Assembly (NCBI GenBank): GCA_032126435.1
Contig: JAQBBE010000098.1
Span: 1-5,823, forward strand
DNA from: JAAXQD01 sp032126435
GTDB lineage: Bacteria; Desulfobacterota; Desulfobacteria; Desulfobacterales; UBA11574
DNA length: 5,823 nt
Direction: 5' to 3'
How positions within the stretch are numbered: position 1 is the first letter of the stretch; each line of letters begins with the position of its first letter. Positions 1-5,421 of this stretch are shown piece by piece. A program made the position numbers and the translations under genes. The notes under the pieces were generated by a model. The model was not told the origin of the DNA, did no database searches, and worked only from the letters and a program-made list of their open reading frames with translations.

Positions 1-203
1 AGTTCGATCATTGTGTTATCTCTTCGTTCAGATTGCAATTAAATACTTAAAACCAAAAGAATTATCTATTATAGAGAATAATGTCAATTTATTTTTTTAT
101 TAACAGAGTATCTTGCTTAACGGCACCATATTTGATATTTAAACTCTCTGCGTATGACGCATAATGGCGTATGGTAATATTTACTTTTTTAAGTTTGAAA
201 GAT
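1..203. other. AT-rich leader upstream of the PBP1A gene
   Basis: No convincing gene lies here. The stretch is rich in A and T and presumably carries the promoter of the penicillin-binding protein gene, but no strong promoter is visible. The best pair I found is TTGCTT (113-118) and TATTTA (136-141), 17 nt apart and each matching consensus at only three of six positions. A small palindrome, TGCGT-ATG-ACGCA, lies at 149-161, and the word GCGTAT recurs at 168-173. This could be an operator or chance. A minus-strand ATG (complement of 9-11) has a weak purine stretch (GAAGAG) 8 nt upstream of it, so a divergent gene might begin at the window edge, but only eleven bases of it would be visible. Confidence 0.4.
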
Positions 204-2609
204 ATGGCAAAAGACAAAAGAACATCTCAAGTACTCAAAAAGCGCGCTAGAAAGGACCGAAGGAGGGGGGGTGCAAAGATTATCCGATGGTTTTTACTGG
301 CATTTATTTTTACCGTAATATCCGGCGTCATCGGAGTTGCCGGCGTCTATTTCCATTTAAGCGAAAAGCTTCCTAAAATAGCAACCTTAAAGGATTACCG
401 TCCCCCTGTCATTACAACGGTCTATTCGGACGACAACCGAAAGATCGCTGAATTTTTTAAAGAACGCAGAATTGTAATCCCGCTTTCCCAAATGTCCCCC
501 ATGCTGAAAAATGCATTTATCGCTGCCGAAGATGCAAGATTTTATACTCATAAAGGGATAGATATTTTGAGTATTATCAGAGCATTTTTTAAGAATATCG
601 AGGCAGGGGCCATCGTTCAAGGCGGCAGCACAATTACCCAGCAGGTTGCCAAATCGTTTTTTTTGACCCCCCAAAAAAGCTATGCCCGCAAAATAAAGGA
701 AGCAATCCTTGCATATCGCATTGATAGGAAATTTGCCAAGGAAGAAATTCTATTTTTGTATTTGAATCAGATTTACCTGGGGCACGGGGCTTATGGGGTA
801 GAGGCCGCATCAGAGAATTATTTCGGAAAATCTGCTCAGGAATTGAATCTGGCTGAATGTGCGGTTCTGGCAGGTCTGCCCCAAGCACCGAGTAGATATT
901 CACCGTTCAGGTATCCTGAAAGAGCAAAACAGCGCCAGATTTACGTTTTAAACCGGATGGTTGGAGAAGACTATATTAACAAACACCAGGCCACGGAAGC
1001 CATCAATAGAGTGCTGGATATTAAACCCAGGAGAAATATTTATATCGAAGAGGTCCCGGTTTATACGGAACACATAAGACGTTATATCTCAAATACATAC
1101 GGTAATGACGTCCTGTACGAAGGCGGTCTCAAGATTTATGCCGCAGTAAATGTTGAGATGCAAAAGATTGCGCGGGAAAAGATTGAAGAGGGGTTGTCTG
1201 CACTCGATAAGCGCCAGGGATATCGGGGGCCGATAGCGCATCTTCCGCCGGAAGCGATCGAATCGTTTTCAAAAGCGCTTCAGGATGAACTTGATATGGC
1301 ACCCCTTGAAGACGGCCGGATCGTAAACGGTGTTGTTATAGAAGTCAATGACAAGAACGATACGGCCATTGTTCGTATGGGAAAGGCCCTCGGCGTAATT
1401 AGAATCGAGGATATGCGTTGGGCAAGAAAGCCGGATCCTGAGATTGCCTATTATGAAGCCAGAGTTAAACATCCCGGAGAAGTTCTAAAGGTCGGTGATG
1501 TGATACAGGTTAGGGTTAAACAAAAAATTTTCAATACCGACCGATGGTGGCTGGTTCTGGAACAGGCGCCAAAGGCTCAAGCCGCTCTGCTTTGCATTGA
1601 GTCGGAAACCGGGTACGTAAAGGTCATGGTCGGGGGGCTGGATTTTAGAGAGAGCCAGTTTAATCGCGCGGTTCAGTCGCGGCGTCAGCCGGGTTCAGCG
1701 TTTAAGCCTATCATTTACGCATCGGCGCTTGATAAAGGATACACACCTGCAACGACCATCATCGATTCTCCGATTGTGTATCAGGACATAGATCACGACT
1801 TTACATGGAAGCCCAGGAACTACAAGGAAAGATTTTACGGGCCAACACTTTTTCGGGATGCCCTTGCAAAATCACGAAATGTCGTTACCATTAAGATATT
1901 AAAAGATGTCGGCATCGATTATGCTATTGATTATGCTCGAAAACTTGGAATTACGTCAACCCTGAGCAGGGACCTTTCAATAGCCTTAGGATCTTCGGGT
2001 GTATCTTTGCTCGAGCTTGTTCGGGCCTATTCGGTTTTTAACAATCTCGGCTACCTTGTAAATCCTGTCTTTATCACAAAGATTTTGGACAGGGATGGAA
2101 ATGTCATCGAAGAAGCCGAACTTGTCAGGGAAAAGGTCATCGAAGAGAGTACCGCCTATATCATGACCAGCCTGCTTGAGGGTGTGGTCAAACATGGAAC
2201 CGGCCGCAGGGTCATGGCGTTAAACCGGCCGGTGGCAGGCAAGACCGGCACGACAAACAATCTTCATGATGCCTGGTTTGTGGGGTATTCGCCACGATAT
2301 ACAACCGGAACATGGGTGGGCTTTGATGATGAGACCTCCCTTGGGAAGGGAGAAACCGGCTCCAAAGCGGCCAGTCCCATATGGCTCGGCTTCATGCAGA
2401 AGATCCTGGCAGGCAAGCCCGTCAGGGTTTTTCAAGTGCCCGAGGGGGTTGTCTTTTCAAACATTGATGCTGAAACAGGTTTTTTGCCGATTCCTGAGTC
2501 GAAAAAGACCATTTTTGAATGCTTTAAGGAAGGGACCGTTCCCACCGAATACTCCAAGAAGCCGGATTCGATGACGGAGCCGGAACAGTTTTATAAATCG
2601 GATATGTGA
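204..2609 (+). CDS. mrcA: Penicillin-binding protein 1A: bifunctional glycosyltransferase/transpeptidase
   Basis: Class A PBP that polymerises lipid II into glycan strands (GT51 domain) and cross-links the stem peptides (transpeptidase domain) on the outer face of the inner membrane. Numbering is from ATG 204 (801 aa, near the family's usual length). A basic cytoplasmic tail precedes one membrane helix at about 30-50. The GT51 domain shows catalytic Glu109 in EDARFYTHKGID, GGSTITQQ at 140-147, RKIKE at 162-166 with the second conserved Glu166, and a KEEILFLYLNQIYLG block at 179-193. An OB-like insert spans about 373-454. The transpeptidase has all three motifs: S498-A-F-K501 (nucleophile Ser498), S557-R-N and K680-T-G. 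Nothing essential is missing. The frame is open from ATG 171, but the 204 start gives the usual MAKDK-type basic tail. Neither start has a strong Shine-Dalgarno, so the choice is tentative. The gene ends TGA-TAA. It is convergent with the MetE-like gene 125 nt downstream, and I see no clear hairpin terminator between them. Confidence 0.95.
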   Translation: MAKDKRTSQVLKKRARKDRRRGGAKIIRWFLLAFIFTVISGVIGVAGVYFHLSEKLPKIATLKDYRPPVITTVYSDDNRKIAEFFKERRIVIPLSQMSPMLKNAFIAAEDARFYTHKGIDILSIIRAFFKNIEAGAIVQGGSTITQQVAKSFFLTPQKSYARKIKEAILAYRIDRKFAKEEILFLYLNQIYLGHGAYGVEAASENYFGKSAQELNLAECAVLAGLPQAPSRYSPFRYPERAKQRQIYVLNRMVGEDYINKHQATEAINRVLDIKPRRNIYIEEVPVYTEHIRRYISNTYGNDVLYEGGLKIYAAVNVEMQKIAREKIEEGLSALDKRQGYRGPIAHLPPEAIESFSKALQDELDMAPLEDGRIVNGVVIEVNDKNDTAIVRMGKALGVIRIEDMRWARKPDPEIAYYEARVKHPGEVLKVGDVIQVRVKQKIFNTDRWWLVLEQAPKAQAALLCIESETGYVKVMVGGLDFRESQFNRAVQSRRQPGSAFKPIIYASALDKGYTPATTIIDSPIVYQDIDHDFTWKPRNYKERFYGPTLFRDALAKSRNVVTIKILKDVGIDYAIDYARKLGITSTLSRDLSIALGSSGVSLLELVRAYSVFNNLGYLVNPVFITKILDRDGNVIEEAELVREKVIEESTAYIMTSLLEGVVKHGTGRRVMALNRPVAGKTGTTNNLHDAWFVGYSPRYTTGTWVGFDDETSLGKGETGSKAASPIWLGFMQKILAGKPVRVFQVPEGVVFSNIDAETGFLPIPESKKTIFECFKEGTVPTEYSKKPDSMTEPEQFYKSDM

Positions 2610-2734
2610 TAACTGGATGTCGGATAATGGTTTCAGAATACAGGCAAACAGTCCGCATTTTTTTCGCTCCATGGACCTGAAAAATTTTTTCGAAACGGCT
2701 CAGCGTCCCCTACAAAAAAGCTTTCACTGTTTCT

Positions 2735-3814
2735 CTATGATTTAAATGCATTTTCCCTGATTAAATCAGAAACGTGTCTGGTTAACGTCAGCACTTTTGT
2801 TGTTAGATCGATGCTCAGTGAACCCGTTCCACAGCTCGGCGTTATTAACGTCTGCGCCAGTATGGTGGATTTTTCTATGCCGAGCGCCGCTATCTCCCTG
2901 ACTTGATCTTCCCATTTAGCGACAAGGGATTCAGAAGTTTCTTTTTCAATGTCGTCGCTGTTTAAAGTGGGAACGATCCCCCAGGCCAATATTCCCCCGC
3001 GTTCGATAAAACCCTTGAGATGATCCGGATACAGCATCAACTTATCGAAAAAAGCGTATGCGTCAAAGCTGATGATGTCGGCATTGGATTCCAGAAGCAG
3101 GGACCAGTCGGCATTGGCACAAACATGGATTCCAGCCATGCCGTTCTCGTTATGAACAGCGTCGATTACCTCTTCAAAACATTTTTCCACTTGTTTGCGG
3201 GAGATGCTTATCATGGCAGAAGAACCGAATCCGGCCAGTGCCGGTTCATCAAAAAAAATAATGGACGGGCATCCAAATTCTGAAAGACTTTTCACCTGCC
3301 ACCTGGCTTTTTGGGCCAGAAGCTTCACGGCCGCATCCCTAAGTTGTTCGTTGTAAAAAATCGCCTTCCCGTTTTCATCGGTTAATCCCAACCCGAAGGT
3401 TATGGGACCGGTGATTTGCCCTTTTAACGCTATCGGGCGATGGGAAAGGTGCCGGAGATGCGCAATAAATGCAAAAAATCCTTCGGCGGTATCGGTGGTC
3501 ATGGTAAACCTGGAACCGTCCAGATCCGTTTCTCCTTCGCTTACAGATATATAGTCTTTGTAAAACCCTAACAGATCATCATCAAAAGATGGATCAGCGG
3601 TATTGACAAAGGATTTGTCCTTCTCAATGGCAAGGCCCGGAAAGCCCGGCAGAAATTGGGCGACCATTCCTTCTTTTCTATTCATCGGCAATTGAACCCA
3701 TAGGGGTATTTGGGGCGTATATTTAAAAACCAGTTCAACGCTTTCCGCATGATCATGCAGCGGAAGGCTTCCGATCAAGACCGGGAGACAATTTGCCTGA
3801 AAGTTTCTTAACAT
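2735..3814 (-). CDS. Stand-alone MetE-core / UroD-superfamily zinc methyltransferase
   Basis: A 359-residue cytosolic TIM-barrel protein resembling the C-terminal catalytic half of cobalamin-independent methionine synthase (MetE) and the related UroD/MtaA methyltransferases. An IGSLP motif at 14-18 resembles the barrel start of this family. KGQITGPITFGL lies at 131-142 and FFDEP at 187-191. The zinc-site pattern is visible as H230-x-C232 in GIHVCANADWS and C328 in TPSCGTGSL. E. coli MetE uses His641, Cys643, Glu665 and Cys726; near the Glu665 position this protein has ISFD with Asp251. It lacks the N-terminal half of the ~750-residue MetE, so the methyl donor may be a methylated corrinoid protein rather than methyl-tetrahydrofolate, as in known folate-independent core-MetE enzymes. 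That is inference; no partner gene is in the window. Likely acceptors are homocysteine or another thiol such as coenzyme M. The start is fixed by an AAGGA site 9 nt upstream. The gene appears monocistronic here and is convergent with the PBP gene. Confidence 0.82.
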   Translation of the reverse strand: MLRNFQANCLPVLIGSLPLHDHAESVELVFKYTPQIPLWVQLPMNRKEGMVAQFLPGFPGLAIEKDKSFVNTADPSFDDDLLGFYKDYISVSEGETDLDGSRFTMTTDTAEGFFAFIAHLRHLSHRPIALKGQITGPITFGLGLTDENGKAIFYNEQLRDAAVKLLAQKARWQVKSLSEFGCPSIIFFDEPALAGFGSSAMISISRKQVEKCFEEVIDAVHNENGMAGIHVCANADWSLLLESNADIISFDAYAFFDKLMLYPDHLKGFIERGGILAWGIVPTLNSDDIEKETSESLVAKWEDQVREIAALGIEKSTILAQTLITPSCGTGSLSIDLTTKVLTLTRHVSDLIRENAFKS

Positions 3815-3823
3815 GAATAAACA

Positions 3824-3828
3824 TCCTT
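3824..3828 (-). promoter_or_regulatory. Ribosome binding site of the MetE-like gene
   Basis: The minus strand reads AAGGA here, with 9 nt to the ATG at 3814-3812. This supports that start codon. A second ATG at 3824-3822 overlaps the site but is out of frame. Confidence 0.7.
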
Positions 3829-3927
3829 ATAAGTTCGGTTGCGTGTTTTTTAATCTTGAGAAACCTGTTCCCCATTGCGGGAGTCGCAAACAATTGGTTA
3901 TGCTGATAGATTATTCGAGGGAAAAAA

Positions 3928-3955
3928 TGGAATGATGGAGTGATGGAATGATGGG
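3928..3955 (+). repeat. Octamer tandem repeat, TGGAATGA type
   Basis: Three consecutive 8-bp units are present: TGGAATGA (3928-3935), TGGAGTGA (3936-3943) and TGGAATGA (3944-3951). A degenerate fourth unit starts TGGG. The core TGGAAT is the reverse complement of the ATTCCA core of the array at 4033-4085. Such octamers do not encode a codon-periodic peptide, which argues for a non-coding element. Confidence 0.8.
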
Positions 3956-3971
3956 TTGTGGACTGCCACAA
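3956..3971 (+). other. Small hairpin following the first octamer array
   Basis: TTGTGG (3956-3961) and CCACAA (3966-3971) form a perfect 6-bp stem with a 4-nt ACTG loop. No T tract follows, so it does not look like an intrinsic terminator. It sits directly against the octamer array and may belong to the same repeat element, or may be chance. Confidence 0.35.
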
Positions 3972-4032
3972 ACTTCATAAGATACATGGGCATTTTAATA
4001 TTCCCAAATTAGGCAACGTTCCGAGTTTTGGC

Positions 4033-4085
4033 CCAATATTCCAGTATTCCAGTATTCCAATATTCCAATATTCCAGCCTTCCAAC
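4033..4085 (-). repeat. Octamer tandem repeat, TGGAATAY type on the minus strand
   Basis: On the plus strand the units are CCAATATT, CCAGTATT, CCAGTATT, CCAATATT, CCAATATT and a degenerate CCAGCCTT, in strict 8-bp steps from 4033 to 4080, followed by CCAAC. Read on the minus strand the unit is TGGAATAY, sharing TGGAAT with the array at 3928 but in the opposite orientation. The two arrays could pair as spaced 6-bp blocks across a loop of about 77 nt. Confidence 0.85.
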
Positions 4086-4295
4086 CACGCGCAATGAGAT
4101 GTTAATCAACCTCTTATGGGATGAACCCAAAGCCGGATCCTTTGCAGTAATTACCACGACTAATATCACTTTACAAGACATAGAAAAAAACAAACGGTTG
4201 AATATTAAAATGGATAAAATTCCTTGGCGGAAATCCTGCCTTGCGAGGCTGCAGAGAGCTTCTATTGAGGCGTTTCAAAACTCCGTTGGAATAGA

Positions 4296-4324
4296 TTGAC
4301 ACGCAAATACCCAGGTGTTATTAT
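4296..4324 (+). promoter_or_regulatory. Near-consensus sigma70 promoter of the zinc-ribbon/tatA unit
   Basis: The -35 box TTGACA (4296-4301) matches consensus at six of six positions. A 17-nt spacer leads to the -10 box TATTAT (4319-4324), which matches at five of six. Transcription would start near 4331, giving a leader of about 50 nt before the GTG at 4383. This is the strongest promoter in the window. It also shows that the upstream part of the open frame beginning at 4296 is not coding. Confidence 0.8.
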
Positions 4325-4337
4325 GCTCTTAATTTTG

Positions 4338-4364
4338 CATCCTTTATGTCAAAAAAACAGGATG
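4338..4364 (+). promoter_or_regulatory. Possible leader hairpin before the zinc-ribbon gene
   Basis: CATCCT (4338-4343) can pair with AGGATG (4359-4364), extendable by two G-T wobbles, around a 15-nt A-rich loop. It lies in the predicted leader just upstream of the AGGGAG ribosome site. It could affect translation but matches no riboswitch I recognise and may be chance. Confidence 0.25.
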
Positions 4365-4367
4365 TGC

Positions 4368-4373
4368 AGGGAG
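4368..4373 (+). promoter_or_regulatory. Ribosome binding site that selects the GTG start at 4383
   Basis: AGGGAG lies 9 nt before the GTG at 4383-4385. The alternative ATG at 4362 sits too close upstream of this site and has no good site of its own. Together with the promoter at 4296-4324 this fixes the start. Confidence 0.7.
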
Positions 4374-4382
4374 TTGCCGAGC

Positions 4383-4787
4383 GTGTCTAATATTATCCAA
4401 CTTGACGACAAACTGAAGCACACAAAAGAAAAAAAAGCTGAAATAATAAAAAAGCGTAAAATTCTGGCGGTTCAGAAAGTTTTTCAATGCACACAGTGTG
4501 CTTTCAAATGTGAGAAATGTGGTACACAGATTCATCCGGATGAACCCGGTAAACAAAGATTCATCGACGATCTCAGGGCACCCTTCCGATTTTGTGAGAG
4601 TTGTACCGAGGAATATATCGATTACACTGAACGGGTCAAAGGAAAGGGAAATCCAGAATATTACTGGCACAACGATATTTGGCTCGAATTATGGAGGAAA
4701 TGGGTCGATTATCAGGGGGTTATCGACAGATATTTAAAATCAAAAGAGTTTAGGCAACTTTTGGAGGAACTTAAAGACAAAACCTGA
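4383..4787 (+). CDS. Small six-cysteine zinc-ribbon-like protein of unknown function
   Basis: A 134-residue protein that I cannot assign to a function. The N-terminal third (about 8-33) is a highly charged, lysine-rich segment likely to be helical. Three CxxC pairs follow: C36/C39, C43/C46 and C71/C74, with H51 nearby. The first two form a tight CxxCxxxCxxC knuckle and the third is about 25 residues on, a spacing compatible with one or two structural zinc sites. The C-terminal part is rich in Trp and Tyr (YYWHNDIWLELWRKWVDY at 93-110) and ends in a charged helix. No signal peptide or membrane helix is seen, so it is probably cytoplasmic. The GTG start is chosen from its ribosome site and the promoter upstream. 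It is the first gene of a likely two-gene unit with tatA, 54 nt downstream. It could be a regulator, a nucleic-acid binder or an accessory of export; the sequence alone does not decide. Confidence 0.8.
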   Translation: MSNIIQLDDKLKHTKEKKAEIIKKRKILAVQKVFQCTQCAFKCEKCGTQIHPDEPGKQRFIDDLRAPFRFCESCTEEYIDYTERVKGKGNPEYYWHNDIWLELWRKWVDYQGVIDRYLKSKEFRQLLEELKDKT

Positions 4788-4831
4788 TTCTTGCATGAAA
4801 ATTGTTGAGAAAAAAATAGATTTATCAAATT

Positions 4832-4838
4832 GGAGGGG
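4832..4838 (+). promoter_or_regulatory. Strong ribosome binding site of tatA
   Basis: GGAGGGG lies just before the ATG at 4842, with GGAGG spaced 5 nt from it. This rules out the in-frame TTG at 4830, which overlaps the site and would add four residues (MEGR) to the protein. Confidence 0.8.
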
Positions 4839-4841
4839 CGT

Positions 4842-5024
4842 ATGTTTGGAATTGGAATGCCGGAACTTATTATAATACTTGTTATTATCCTGATTATTTT
4901 TGGTGCCGGTAAACTTCCGGAAATTGGGGCGGGCATGGGCAAGGCCATAAAAAACTTTAAAGGTGCTACCGCGGAATCTGAAAAAATAGAGCCCGACAAG
5001 ATTGAAGAAAACAAAGAATCTTAG
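4842..5024 (+). CDS. tatA: Sec-independent (Tat) protein translocase subunit TatA
   Basis: A 60-residue TatA. It oligomerises in the inner membrane to form the passage for folded, twin-arginine signal-bearing proteins recruited by TatBC. The layout is canonical: MFGIGMPELI at 1-10, a transmembrane helix at about 7-20, the conserved FGAGKLPE hinge (F20, G21, P26), an amphipathic helix at about 24-41 (GAGMGKAIKNFK), and a short acidic polar tail. The short tail and the hinge favour TatA over TatB. It follows the zinc-ribbon gene by 54 nt with no promoter apparent in between, so it is probably read from the promoter at 4296. No tatB or tatC is in the window, so these must be elsewhere. The TAG stop lies inside the left arm of the palindromic element at 5020-5206, so the last codons may have been reshaped by it. 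Confidence 0.93.
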   Translation: MFGIGMPELIIILVIILIIFGAGKLPEIGAGMGKAIKNFKGATAESEKIEPDKIEENKES

Positions 5025-5206
5025 GGCTCGCGCAAAAATAACTTCATATTTTTGCATCTCACCTTCAGCCCATCTTTGACCGATACCTCACTCGCAAAAT
5101 CCGCGAAATAGCTCGCTATTCCTGTGGTTTTGCTCTCTCGGATCGGCCAAACCTGAACCAAATCTGAGCGCCAATTCTGCGAAGTTATTTTTTCGCGAAC
5201 CCTTAG
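5020..5206. repeat. 187-bp imperfect palindromic element with 26-bp terminal inverted repeats
   Basis: The ends 5020-5045 and 5181-5206 are inverted repeats matching at 23 of 26 positions. The interior is also palindromic about a centre near 5113: 5075-5084 pairs with 5142-5151 (9 of 10), 5094-5099 with 5128-5133 (6 of 6), and AATAGC (5107-5112) with GCTATT (5115-5120). As RNA it would form one long, interrupted hairpin. This is the shape of a MITE-like or large REP-like mobile repeat. There is no transposase inside, and I see no clear target-site duplication. The minus-strand frame across it looks spurious. It begins within tatA and might also serve as a 3' structure or terminator for that transcript, although no T tract follows. 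Confidence 0.8.
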
Positions 5207-5421
5207 CTTCTAAAAAAATCTCTCCCACAAAAACATACCGGTAATAATTGTAGTATCCGCGTATAGTTCGCACAATACGAGGGACGTTGAGCTATAAACC
5301 TATGCGTCAGCCCTGTTTGGTTAATTCGAACTTTATCCGCGATTGAATTATAAATTCAATGCCTTATCTAATATCAACCCACCAAAGTTAAATGCCGTGT
5401 CGATTCGATTTCAATAAAGGC
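5207..5421. other. Non-coding stretch between the palindromic element and ssb
   Basis: No gene is supported. The stretch holds an 8-bp palindrome TACCGGTA (5236-5243) and the 19-bp palindrome at 5342-5360. It lies downstream of both flanking genes (tatA on plus, ssb on minus), so it should contain 3' ends, but no classical GC-rich hairpin with a T tract is visible on either strand. Confidence 0.5.
5342..5360. other. Perfect AT-rich palindrome, possible hairpin or protein site
   Basis: ATTGAATT (5342-5349), ATA (5350-5352) and AATTCAAT (5353-5360) form a perfect 8-bp stem with a 3-nt loop. It lies about 60 nt beyond the ssb stop codon. Without GC pairs or a T tract it is a weak terminator candidate, and it could instead be an operator. 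Confidence 0.35.

Larger units (their letters stand above)
3815..4295. other. Repeat-containing intergenic region without a supported gene
   Basis: No credible gene is seen between the MetE-like gene and the promoter at 4296. The open frames crossing it translate the octamer repeats into low-complexity peptide (for example FQYSSIPIFQYSSLP) and have no ribosome binding site or recognisable domain. The region holds two octamer arrays (3928-3955 and 4033-4085) and two small hairpins: TTGCG/CGCAA at 3875-3889 and TTGTGG/CCACAA at 3956-3971. The part from about 4090 to 4295 shows no structure I can name. It must also contain the promoter of the minus-strand MetE-like gene, which I could not identify. 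Confidence 0.6.

Noticed and set aside
1..11. Possible start of a divergent gene (minus-strand ATG, complement of 9-11)
   Set aside because: Only eleven bases are visible and the ribosome site is weak, so it cannot be supported as a gene.
2266..2574. Plus-strand open frame of 102 codons inside the PBP gene
   Set aside because: It lies wholly inside the transpeptidase domain in another frame, is rich in Pro and Arg, and shows no recognisable features.
2610..2734. Terminator between the convergent PBP and MetE-like genes
   Set aside because: The A/T runs near 2679-2692 form only a loopless GAAAAATTTTTTC palindrome. No GC stem followed by a T tract exists on either strand.
3815..3930. Riboswitch (SAM or cobalamin) in the leader of the MetE-like gene
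   Set aside because: I looked for the conserved cores of these riboswitches and found none. Only a 5-bp hairpin (TTGCG/CGCAA at 3875-3889) is present.
3753..3971. Minus-strand open frame of 72 codons overlapping the start of the MetE-like gene
   Set aside because: It overlaps the well-supported MetE-like N-terminus in another frame, and its start lies in the octamer repeats. No family features are seen.
3958..4299. Plus-strand open frame of 113 codons across the octamer array
   Set aside because: Its central peptide (FQYSSIPIFQYSSLP) is just the repeat read in frame. It has no ribosome binding site or recognisable domain, and its last codons overlap the -35 box of the promoter at 4296.
4712..5057. 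Two long minus-strand frames opposite tatA (4712-5014 and 4740-5057)
   Set aside because: They are antisense to the clear TatA and to the end of the zinc-ribbon gene. Their apparent hydrophobic stretches mirror the TatA membrane helix codons.
5088..5273. Minus-strand open frame of 61 codons through the palindromic element
   Set aside because: The frame is mostly the right half of the repeat and has no ribosome binding site. Similar spurious frames are expected wherever such an element is copied.
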